From assembly GCA_964649195.1 (NCBI GenBank), contig CAZYPK010000214.1, forward strand, positions 1 through 6,985: a stretch of DNA of 6,985 bases. The letters are read 5' to 3'. Positions within the stretch are counted from its first letter, which is position 1. Each line of letters opens with the position of its first letter. This DNA comes from JTS-RE9 sp964649195 (GTDB lineage Bacteria; Planctomycetota; Phycisphaerae; Phycisphaerales; Phycisphaeraceae). The position numbers and the translations under genes are program-made. The notes under the pieces are model-generated. The model was not told the origin of the DNA, made no database searches, and was given only the letters and a program-made list of their open reading frames with translations. Of the stretch, positions 1 through 6,314 are shown piece by piece.

Positions 1-49
1 TATGAACGCCCCTTCAGGCTGTTCACGTCCGCGACGTGTTACGTCGCGG
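1..49 (-). repeat. Partial copy (R0) of the 167-bp palindromic element, reverse orientation
   Basis: Read on the minus strand, this stretch begins with a perfect palindrome at 49-29 (arms CCGCGACGT and ACGTCGCGG around AAC), then the 8-base linker ACGTGAAC, then AGCCTGAAGGGG and a further 8 bases that match the core of the three complete copies at 6119-6969 with one or two changes. The window edge cuts it off. The palindrome is the B type, also seen at 6294-6314. It starts 18 bases past the ankyrin stop codon. No T-run follows the palindrome, so it is not a classic intrinsic terminator, although it could still slow polymerase or protect the 3' end of the mRNA. Confidence 0.85.
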
Positions 50-67
50 CTGGCGTTTATCCCGCCA

Positions 68-1972
68 TCAGTCCAGCGCCCCGGCGTCGCGGAGCAGGGA
101 GTGGATGCGGTCGAGGGACTCGGCCTTTTGGTGGCCTCGCTGGGCCTGTTCGATCACCGAGAGCATGGAGTTGCCGTGGACTTTGGCGTTGATGTCGGCC
201 TTGTGATGCACCAGCAGCGTGACCATTTCCAAGTCGGCGCGTTTCACGGCTTCGTACAGCGGAGTCGGGCCTTCCGGCGGGGCGCGGAAGTCGGGGTTGG
301 CGTTGGCTTCCAGCAGGAGTCTTGCCGCGCCATGCCGCTTGTGGACGGCGGCAAAGTAGAGCGGCGAACCCCTCATCGGAATGGTCGAGTTGAGTTCGGG
401 CGGCGCCTCGCATTGCGTGTTCACCACCGCGCCGGCGTCGAGCAGCGCCTTGATCAGCGGATCGAATCCTTCGACGACCGCGAAGTAAAGCGCCGGCGCC
501 TTGACGCCTTCGATGTGGATCACGCGATCGACATCCGCCTCCTGCGCAATCAGCGCCTTGGCCACCTCGACGCTGCCGCTCCTGGTCGCCAGGTAAAGCG
601 GAGTGACGGCATCGGTCGAGTCGGCCAGGGCGTTGACATCGGCCCCTTTTTCGAGGAGCAGCACGACCATCTCGATGTTTCCGCGATGGGCGGCGATGTG
701 CAGCGGCGTGAGGTTTCGCCGAAGGGTTTTGATGAGGCCCGGATCGCGTTCGAGTTCCTTCTGCACCTTGTTCAGATCGCCGAGTCCGATGGCGGCGAAG
801 ATGTCGATGGGCGAACCGACGTTCACCAGGTCTTCGATGATGGGTTTGAACTGCCCGGCAATGGCGCGTTCCAGGGCCGTTTCTCCGAACTGATTGCGGA
901 GGGTCACATCGGCCTGCTTTCGCAGGAGCAGCTTCACGACGTACTGGTGGCCATGCTCGGCGGCGATGTGCAGGGCGGTGTTGCCCTGGGCGTCGGTCGC
1001 GTTGAGGGCGGCCCCTTTGTCCAGCAGTGACTCGGCGATTTTCGTGTGGCCGATGCGGGCGGCGATGAGCAGCGGCGGATCGGACTTGAGGTCGGCGATG
1101 GCGCCGCGCTGGAGCATCGCGTCCACCAGCGGGGCGTTGCCCGCTTCGACGGCATAGTGAAGCGGGCTTCTGCCCTCGGGCGCGAGGTTCGGATCGGCGC
1201 CGTGGCGAAGCAGGCTGAGGGCCACCTCGCCGAAGCCCTGCCGGGCGGCATGGTAGAGGGCGGTGCGCTGATGGCTGTCGGGTTCGTTGGCGTTGGCGCC
1301 TCGGACCAGGAGGGTGGTGACGGTGTTGAGCTGGCCGTTCATGGCGGCGCCGATGAGCGGGGTGCCGGTGAATTGCTTCGCGTCACGATCACGGATGATG
1401 GTCCGGGCATCGACCTCCACGCCCATCGCCAGGGCCTGCTCGACGCCATGCGCATCGCCGTTTTCCGCGGCGGCCAGCAGGGTGGCGCCGGTGGGCCACC
1501 AGAGGAAGATGGCAAAGGCCAGCGCCACCAGCGGATTGAGCGCCAGCCCGATGAGCGACATGAGCGGGCTTCGGCGTTTGCTGGTGATGCCCATCAGCGC
1601 CGCCGAGACGCCCACGATGCAAAGGGCGGCAATGGAGCACATGAGAATCACGAGGATCACCGCCGTGCCGTAGCCCGCGGCCTGCTTGGCGGGGATGCCG
1701 ATGATGGCGAGCACGATGGAGACCAGCGCCATGCCCACCGAGACCATGCCCATGGTGGATTGCTTGTGCTGCCCCGAAGAGGACCGGCGGCGATCTTTGA
1801 GAGAGCCGGGGGAGCCGAAAGAGCCGGGGGAGCCGGGGGAGCCGGGGGAGCCGGGCGGACTGGTGTCCTCGGCGGTGTTTCCGGGGATGTCTCCGGGGGG
1901 ATCTCCGGGGGCGCTTCCGGGGGCGCTTCCGGGGGTGCCGCGTTCCACTTTGGCGAGCTTGGTGAGGTCCAT
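68..1972 (-). CDS. Membrane-anchored ankyrin-repeat protein, N-terminal collagen-like tract
   Basis: This 634-residue protein probably acts as a protein-binding scaffold at the inner membrane; its partner cannot be read from sequence. Residues 1-13 are followed by a Pro/Gly/Ser-rich low-complexity tract (about 13-57: PGSA, PGDP and GSP units), a basic patch (KDRRR, about 59-63), and three hydrophobic segments at about 76-95, 103-128 and 136-159. From about 161 to the C-terminus there are roughly 14 ankyrin repeats. The best ones show TALHIAAEHGH (332-342), TPLHIAAHRGN (422-432), TPLYLATRSGS (457-467) and GADVN (443-447); the repeat near 390-418 is degenerate. The basic patch before segment 1 and the SKRR loop between segments 2 and 3 predict N-in, C-out topology, placing the ankyrin domain outside the cytoplasm. 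The start is the ATG whose complement lies at 1970-1972. No clear Shine-Dalgarno precedes it; a GATAG/CTATC inverted repeat (1976-1990) lies just upstream. The gene is divergent from the protease gene. Confidence 0.92.
   Translation of the reverse strand: MDLTKLAKVERGTPGSAPGSAPGDPPGDIPGNTAEDTSPPGSPGSPGSPGSFGSPGSLKDRRRSSSGQHKQSTMGMVSVGMALVSIVLAIIGIPAKQAAGYGTAVILVILMCSIAALCIVGVSAALMGITSKRRSPLMSLIGLALNPLVALAFAIFLWWPTGATLLAAAENGDAHGVEQALAMGVEVDARTIIRDRDAKQFTGTPLIGAAMNGQLNTVTTLLVRGANANEPDSHQRTALYHAARQGFGEVALSLLRHGADPNLAPEGRSPLHYAVEAGNAPLVDAMLQRGAIADLKSDPPLLIAARIGHTKIAESLLDKGAALNATDAQGNTALHIAAEHGHQYVVKLLLRKQADVTLRNQFGETALERAIAGQFKPIIEDLVNVGSPIDIFAAIGLGDLNKVQKELERDPGLIKTLRRNLTPLHIAAHRGNIEMVVLLLEKGADVNALADSTDAVTPLYLATRSGSVEVAKALIAQEADVDRVIHIEGVKAPALYFAVVEGFDPLIKALLDAGAVVNTQCEAPPELNSTIPMRGSPLYFAAVHKRHGAARLLLEANANPDFRAPPEGPTPLYEAVKRADLEMVTLLVHHKADINAKVHGNSMLSVIEQAQRGHQKAESLDRIHSLLRDAGALD
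1802..1855 (-). repeat. 9-bp coding minisatellite (about 6 units)
   Basis: On the plus strand six consecutive 9-base units of the form GGAGCCGGG (two begin AGAGCC, one ends GAA) run without interruption. Because the unit is a multiple of three, the repeat stays in frame in the ankyrin gene and encodes Gly-Ser-Pro triplets with one Gly-Ser-Phe (residues about 40-57), a short collagen-like G-X-Y run. Copy number changes would lengthen or shorten the tether in front of the first membrane segment without breaking the reading frame. Confidence 0.85.
1878..1937 (-). repeat. 12-bp coding minisatellite (5 units)
   Basis: Five consecutive 12-base units with the shared middle TCCGGGG (for example TCTCCGGGGGGA and CTTCCGGGGGCG) are visible on the plus strand. 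They encode tetrapeptides PGSA, PGSA, PGDP, PGDI and PGNT (residues about 14-33) of the ankyrin protein. This array is independent of the neighbouring 9-bp array: the unit length differs and 22 bases of non-repeat separate the two. Confidence 0.85.
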
Positions 1973-2081
1973 GATGATAGGTCAACTATCGGTCCGATTC
2001 GCCGGGTGATTTTGGCGCAGGTCTGTATCTGCCGCCGCGGTGAGAACCTGCATCGTCGGTGTGCGTATCAACGGACGAAAC

Positions 2082-2110
2082 ATTGTATCGCATGGCGTCC
2101 GAGAATGAAG
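2082..2110 (-). promoter_or_regulatory. Candidate sigma70-type promoter for the ankyrin gene
   Basis: Read on the minus strand, TACAAT (2087-2082) matches the -10 consensus at five of six positions. A weak -35 (CTTCAT, 2110-2105) lies 17 bases upstream. Transcription would start near 2075 and give a leader of about 100 bases before the ATG at 1972. The -35 is poor and nothing else supports it, so this is only a candidate. Confidence 0.3.
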
Positions 2111-2112
2111 AG

Positions 2113-2314
2113 GGGGACAGGGGTCGGAGGTCAGAGGTCAGAGGTCAGAGGTCAGAATGTGAAATTTGAGATTTCAAATTTGAAATTTGAGATTTTCAGA
2201 TGTCCAGAGCGGAGCGAAGCCGCAAGCGGCTGTGGGCTTCTTCCTGTTCCCTGTCTCCTGTTCCCTGTCTCCTGACCTCTGACTTCTGACTTCTGACCTC
2301 TGGCTTCTGGCCTC
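2113..2314. repeat. Composite intergenic repeat with inverted 7-bp tandem arms
   Basis: This element fills most of the divergent gap. In order: GGGGACAGGG (2113-2122); four perfect GAGGTCA units (2127-2154); an AT-rich direct repeat of GAAATTTGAGATTT (2161-2174 and 2182-2195) around the palindrome CAAATTTG; a small hairpin with arms AGCCG and CGGCT (2218-2231); two perfect copies of CCTGTTCCCTGTCT (2243-2270); and six 7-base units related to TGACCTC (2273-2314: TGACCTC, TGACTTC, TGACTTC, TGACCTC, TGGCTTC, TGGCCTC). The last block is the reverse complement of the first array, so the element can fold into a stem of about 28-30 bp in several registers. GACAGGG on the left is also echoed as CCCTGTC on the right. 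I see no coding potential in it. The flanks at 1973-2112 and 2315-2382 show only the promoter and RBS candidates listed separately. Confidence 0.85.
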
Positions 2315-2344
2315 CGCGCTTGATCCCCTGCCGTTCGTGGCCGA

Positions 2345-2353
2345 TGCTAGAGT
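2345..2353 (+). promoter_or_regulatory. Candidate extended -10 promoter for the protease gene
   Basis: TGCTAGAGT fits an extended -10 pattern (TG, one base, then TAGAGT, which matches TATAAT at four of six positions). Transcription would begin near 2360 and give a leader of about 23 bases that still includes the ribosome binding site. A TTGATC at 2320-2325 lies too far upstream (22-base spacing) to be a good -35. If this promoter is real, the composite repeat at 2113-2314 would not be in the mRNA. Confidence 0.25.
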
Positions 2354-2368
2354 TATTGATTCCTCATT

Positions 2369-2374
2369 GGGAGA
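2369..2374 (+). promoter_or_regulatory. Ribosome binding site deciding the protease start
   Basis: GGGAGA ends 8 bases before the ATG at 2383. This supports that ATG over the in-frame TTG at 2320 (which starts in repeat-derived sequence) and the in-frame ATG at 2344 (no purine-rich site upstream). Translation from 2383 also puts a textbook signal peptide at the very N-terminus. Confidence 0.7.
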
Positions 2375-2382
2375 ATTTCAGG

Positions 2383-5300
2383 ATGGGACGATTTGCTTTT
2401 TCCGCGTTGTTGGTGGCTGTGGTCGCTTCCTTTTTCTTCACGGGGAGCGTCCGGGCGCAGACGGGTGAGATTCAGGTGGATCCCGAGGAGGTGCTGCGTC
2501 TGGGCGAGTGGCAGGCGGAGCCGCGCGGGGAGATGGAGTCGATCGTGGTCGATCACCGCCACCGCATGCCGCCGGTGCGGGCCCAGTCGCTGGGCGACTG
2601 CTCGGCGTGGGCGTATGGCTATGCGGCCAAGAGCTATCACGAGGTGATCGACCAGGGCTGGAAGGCCGACGCCCCGCAGCGCACCTTTTCGCCGGCCTTC
2701 ATCTACAACAGTCTCAACGGCGGCAAGGACCAGGGGCTTCACCCGCTCAACACCCTCACCTTCCTCATCGATCACGGCTGCGCCACGTTGCGGACCATGC
2801 CCTATCGCCCGGGCGACTACACGACCAAGCCTTCGCAGGCGGCCATCAACGAGGCCAAGCTCTTCCGCATCGCCGACGCCAAGCTGCTCAAGACCGGCGC
2901 CGATGTCAGGCTCGCCTTGCAGCAGGGGCATGTGGTCCCGGTGAGCGTGCGCACCAATCCGATCTTCAACAGCGGCAACTATCCGATCTACACCACCGGC
3001 CATCACAGCCGGGGCACCGTCCTGCGAAAGGACGGCGGCAAGCACGGCCTGCACGCCATGGCCATCGTCGGTTACGACGACAAGAAAGGCGCCTTCCTGC
3101 TGATGAACTCCTGGGGGACCGACTGGGGGCAGAAGGGCTACTGCTGGGTGGCCTACGAGGTGTTCAAGAAGTTCAACTACATCGAGAAGATTGAAAGCGA
3201 GCTGATCAACTTCGCCGTGGTGCTGCTGGATCGCAAGGAGAAGGTCGAGCTGAATCCCGACGGCAGCTACCGGTCGGCGACGCCTGACAAGACCTCGCTG
3301 GTGATCCAGAGCAACGGGGAATACCGCGGCTTTGACTCGGCCTCGCGCAAGCATCAATACTTCTTCGCCGCCGCCATCAGCGGCCAGCTTGGCGCCATCG
3401 ACCTGATCGAAAGCGTACACTGGGTCGCCACCATCGACGGCAAGGTGACCACCGCCATCTCCAACAACCGCCTGGGCTACTTCCGCTTCTCCAACACGCT
3501 GGCGAGCAATGTCGTGCCCCTGTCGGCGGTGATCACCTTCAAGGACAAGACCACGCGCTCGCTGCGCACCGAGCTTCGCCTGCCCGCGCCCTCGGCCCAG
3601 CATCGGCAGATCGAGCTGGCGATGCAGGACTGGTACCACGGCAAATGGCTGGTCAACGGCGTGCGCACCTCGGCGTGGGACTGGCGCGTCGAAGTCACCG
3701 GCAACCTCACCGACCTCAACGACATCGACAAGGTCACCTTCAACGTCGGCAACATGAACCGCCTCGAACGCACCGTCACCCACCAGGCCGACGCCTACCG
3801 CGCCTACCACGGCGCCGACCGCAACATCGGCCACGGCGGCATCACCATCGCCGCCAATCTCAACGTCATCACCGCCAACGTGATCTTCAAGGACGGCAGC
3901 AAGAAGGACCTCACGCTCAACCCGCTCGCCTTCAAGTCAACCGCCGATGACACGCTGGCGCTGGAAAGCAGTTTTCACGAGGACGGCAGCGACGGGTTCG
4001 ACACCTGGTACACCTGGAACGTCCGCTTCAAGTCGCCGCGCGACATCTGCAACTCCATCGATCACATTCTGTACGAGCTGGGCCCGACGCAGGCCGACCG
4101 CAAGGTGCGGGTGAGCGATCTCTACGGCGGGTTCAACGTCTCCGGCGCGGCGCGAAGGGAGTTTCGCGTTTATGCGACCGTTCATTTCAAGGACGGAAAG
4201 AAGCCGCTGAAGCTGGAGCACTGGGTTTCGCTGGGCAGGAACGGCAAGTATGCCGACCCGCGGCGCATCGAGATCAACACGACCGATGTCTATCGCGGCA
4301 TCGATTCGCAGAAGCGGCCGCTGTGGCGGGTGACGATGATGCCCCTGGGCGATCCGGTCACGCTGGCGACGATCGAGAAGGTGAAGTACGAGTTTCCCGA
4401 AGGGTACAGGCCGCGCGAGGTGGAGGTGCTGGCCGCCGAACATGCGGGCTGTCCGCTGGATGTGACGACGACCAAACCGCTGAGCATGATGGCGACGGTG
4501 CATTACAAGGACGGGAACTTCACCCGCTTCCCGGTGGAGGTGAAGCCGCGCTCGGCGCGCGATGACCGCTTCGCCTTCACGCTGCACACGGCCAGGTACA
4601 AGGAATCGCCGCCGACCTGGCGCTCGGTGTTTTACGGGCCGCAGACCGAGCTTCGCCGCATCAGCAGCGTCGATTACCGCTTCACCGAAAACGGCTACCG
4701 CAAGCGGCTGATCGTCGATCCCGGCTACCACAACCAGGGGGCGATCTACACGTTGCAAGCCACCATCACCGATGACAGCTACGTACACGCCATCGTCACC
4801 TTCAACGACGGCTCGCAGCAGTTCGGCGACTGGTACGTGAGCAAGGACAACGCCGGCTTCTGGCCCGGCCTGCTGCCCTGGTCGGCGCAGCTGCGCGAAC
4901 GGTTCGAGGGCTACAAGGACGGCATCCCGCAGTGGCGCGTGAACCTGGCCGCCATCGGCACCCCCGAATCGCTGGCCACCATCCAGGGCATGCGATATGC
5001 CTGGACCGATGACGACAACAAGCCGCAGCGACTCGAATTTCAACCGGTGACCGACCAGGCCTTGCTGGCCAACGGCACCATCTTCGAGCATGAAACCCTC
5101 GTCTCCATGCCCACCACCTTCACCGTCTCCGCCAAGCTGCACGGCCACTGGATCGATGTCCCGCGACACGCCCTGACCACCGCGCCGCGAACCAAAGAAC
5201 CCATCGTCATGCGGCAGGCACGCTACACCACCGGACCCGCAACCGGCGGCGGCACGAATTACCACTGGTTCGTTTACATCGACGGCTGGGAGCGGAAGCT

Positions 5301-6099
5301 CCGCGACATCAAACAGGTCGAATACCAACTGCCTCGCGCCCTGGGCGGACAGAAGGTCGCCGTCACCGATCGCTTCGCCCACGAGCACGGCGGCTTCGCC
5401 TATCTGGGTGTTTCGCAGTCGCCGGCGACCATCGATGCGGTCGTCACCTTCAACGACGGCACGACGCAGAAGCTCTACATCCAGACCGGCCTGCCCAAGG
5501 AGCCGGCCAGCGTGGTGATGAGCGATCGCTACTGGGGCATCAACGAAAAGAAGGAGCCGACCTGGCTGGTGAGTTATCACCTGACCGGCGATTACTGGGA
5601 TCACCTGCACAAGGTGTGGGCCGTGGAATGGATGCACGATGCGGGCAAGCTGGGCAAGTCGCGCGTCACCGGCAAGCCGCTGTTTGAGGACAGCATCATG
5701 GTCTCCAAGCCGGTGCTGCTGGATCACGGCTACGCGGCTTACGAGGGCGAGCCTTGGCGCAAGCACGAGGTCAAGGAGCGGCTGCCGATGAAGTCCCCGC
5801 GCACCGAGTTCCTGGGTCTGCGGCAGGCGGCGGGCGTCACGCCGATCAAGCCGGGCAGCACGACCAACGAATGGATCACCCACATCGTCGGCCCCGAAAT
5901 GCTCATGCGAAACGTCAAGAAGGTGACCTACACCATCGACCTGCCCGCGGGCCTGCGGACGATCACCACGGAAAACCGCTGGGGCGAAACGCGCGACGGT
6001 TTCGAGCTGCGCTACTTTGATGATATGCAGTTGCCGGTGGAGGCGGTGATCGAGTTCCAAAGCGGCGGCAAGATGACGCTGATCCACAAGGGGCAGTGA
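2383..6099 (+). CDS. Exported papain-like (C1) cysteine protease with about nine tandem pYEATS-like domains
   Basis: This 1238-residue protein is predicted to be a secreted or periplasmic peptidase; its substrate is unknown. Residues 1-25 form a signal peptide (basic start MGR, hydrophobic core, cleavage after SVRA). The C1 domain spans about 52-280. The oxyanion Gln is Q68 and the nucleophile C73, in VRAQSLGDCSAWAY; the His is H224, in HGLHAMAIVGYDD; the Asn is N242, in NSWGTDWGQKGY. The triad is intact. Only about 25-30 residues separate the signal peptide from the catalytic domain, so a classical I29 propeptide is absent. The remainder (about 308-1235) is a series of beta-rich units of 90-110 residues, at about 308-399, 409-519, 520-617, 627-722, 728-820, 832-934, 940-1035, 1041-1134 and 1138-1235. 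They share an opening YxG....PxWxV motif, a middle L..I..V.Y.L motif and a closing A.V.F.DG motif. This resembles the prokaryotic YEATS family. Units 6, 8 and 9 are more divergent. The gene is divergent from the ankyrin gene and ends 19 bases before repeat R1. The protease call is firm; the pYEATS identity comes from pattern recognition. Confidence 0.93.
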   Translation: MGRFAFSALLVAVVASFFFTGSVRAQTGEIQVDPEEVLRLGEWQAEPRGEMESIVVDHRHRMPPVRAQSLGDCSAWAYGYAAKSYHEVIDQGWKADAPQRTFSPAFIYNSLNGGKDQGLHPLNTLTFLIDHGCATLRTMPYRPGDYTTKPSQAAINEAKLFRIADAKLLKTGADVRLALQQGHVVPVSVRTNPIFNSGNYPIYTTGHHSRGTVLRKDGGKHGLHAMAIVGYDDKKGAFLLMNSWGTDWGQKGYCWVAYEVFKKFNYIEKIESELINFAVVLLDRKEKVELNPDGSYRSATPDKTSLVIQSNGEYRGFDSASRKHQYFFAAAISGQLGAIDLIESVHWVATIDGKVTTAISNNRLGYFRFSNTLASNVVPLSAVITFKDKTTRSLRTELRLPAPSAQHRQIELAMQDWYHGKWLVNGVRTSAWDWRVEVTGNLTDLNDIDKVTFNVGNMNRLERTVTHQADAYRAYHGADRNIGHGGITIAANLNVITANVIFKDGSKKDLTLNPLAFKSTADDTLALESSFHEDGSDGFDTWYTWNVRFKSPRDICNSIDHILYELGPTQADRKVRVSDLYGGFNVSGAARREFRVYATVHFKDGKKPLKLEHWVSLGRNGKYADPRRIEINTTDVYRGIDSQKRPLWRVTMMPLGDPVTLATIEKVKYEFPEGYRPREVEVLAAEHAGCPLDVTTTKPLSMMATVHYKDGNFTRFPVEVKPRSARDDRFAFTLHTARYKESPPTWRSVFYGPQTELRRISSVDYRFTENGYRKRLIVDPGYHNQGAIYTLQATITDDSYVHAIVTFNDGSQQFGDWYVSKDNAGFWPGLLPWSAQLRERFEGYKDGIPQWRVNLAAIGTPESLATIQGMRYAWTDDDNKPQRLEFQPVTDQALLANGTIFEHETLVSMPTTFTVSAKLHGHWIDVPRHALTTAPRTKEPIVMRQARYTTGPATGGGTNYHWFVYIDGWERKLRDIKQVEYQLPRALGGQKVAVTDRFAHEHGGFAYLGVSQSPATIDAVVTFNDGTTQKLYIQTGLPKEPASVVMSDRYWGINEKKEPTWLVSYHLTGDYWDHLHKVWAVEWMHDAGKLGKSRVTGKPLFEDSIMVSKPVLLDHGYAAYEGEPWRKHEVKERLPMKSPRTEFLGLRQAAGVTPIKPGSTTNEWITHIVGPEMLMRNVKKVTYTIDLPAGLRTITTENRWGETRDGFELRYFDDMQLPVEAVIEFQSGGKMTLIHKGQ

Positions 6100-6118
6100 A
6101 GGGTCCGCCGCCTGTGAG

Positions 6119-6285
6119 CCGCGACTCAACGAGTCGCGGACGTGTGCAGCCTGAAGGGGTGTCCATACACACCCTGCGTCACAAGCCTCGAACACTCCCG
6201 CGCGACAGGGGTGCTCTCACCTGGCGACCTTCGCAAAACGGACCACCCATCTTCCCGTTCACGTCCGCGACTCGTTGAGTCGCGG
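6119..6285 (+). repeat. 167-bp palindrome-ended element, copy R1
   Basis: The left end is an A-type palindrome (6119-6139: arms CCGCGACTC and GAGTCGCGG around AAC). The linker ACGTGTGC and a 117-base core beginning AGCCTGAAGGGG follow. The right end is the same palindrome (6265-6285, loop GTT). Including the adjacent ACGTG, the two ends form imperfect terminal inverted repeats of about 26 bases. The core contains a smaller inverted repeat, GGGTGT to ACACCC (6155-6174), and GGTG to CACC near 6210-6221. It lies 19 bases past the protease stop codon. The core has no convincing open frame conserved across copies. Confidence 0.93.
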
Positions 6286-6314
6286 CTCGCCAGCCGCGAC
6301 GTAACACGTCGCGG
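6265..6314. repeat. Junction of two palindromes with an overlapping alternative hairpin
   Basis: The right A palindrome of R1 (6265-6285) and the left B palindrome of R2 (6294-6314) are separated by the 8 bases CTCGCCAG. The facing arms can instead pair with each other: GTCGCGGCT (6279-6287) and AGCCGCGAC (6292-6300) form a perfect 9-bp stem around CGCC. The same arrangement recurs at 6963-6984 at the right edge of the window, so the junction is a repeated structure. Confidence 0.85.

Noticed and set aside
29..49. Palindrome after the ankyrin gene as a Rho-independent terminator (likewise 6119-6139 and 6440-6460).
   Set aside because: The stems are strong, but no T-run follows on the transcribed strand, and the same palindromes recur at both ends of a dispersed element.
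2..1030. Long plus-strand open frame opposite the ankyrin gene.
   Set aside because: It mirrors the minus-strand ankyrin codons in GC-rich DNA; its translation is Gly/Val/Arg-rich with no domain pattern, whereas the opposite strand gives clear ankyrin repeats.
1976..1990. GATAG/CTATC inverted repeat directly upstream of the ankyrin start as an operator.
   Set aside because: Five-base arms around five bases are expected by chance at this scale, and no second copy or regulator supports it.
2320..2382. Upstream TTG or ATG (2344) as the protease start.
   Set aside because: Both lack a ribosome binding site, the TTG lies right beside repeat sequence, and the extension would put polar residues ahead of the signal peptide. 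The ATG at 2383 has GGGAGA at good spacing.
3937..6195. Very long minus-strand open frame opposite the protease gene.
   Set aside because: It is a shadow frame from strong third-position GC bias; it shows no motifs and runs into the repeat region, while the plus strand encodes a signal peptide, catalytic triad and repeating domains.
6096..6278. Open frame across R1, with a similar frame in R3 (both contain SRDSTSR and end in FPFTSATR), as a possible small protein.
   Set aside because: R2 carries a stop within the same frame, differences among copies do not favour synonymous changes, and the frame is made of the palindromic repeat. It is repeat sequence that happens to be open.
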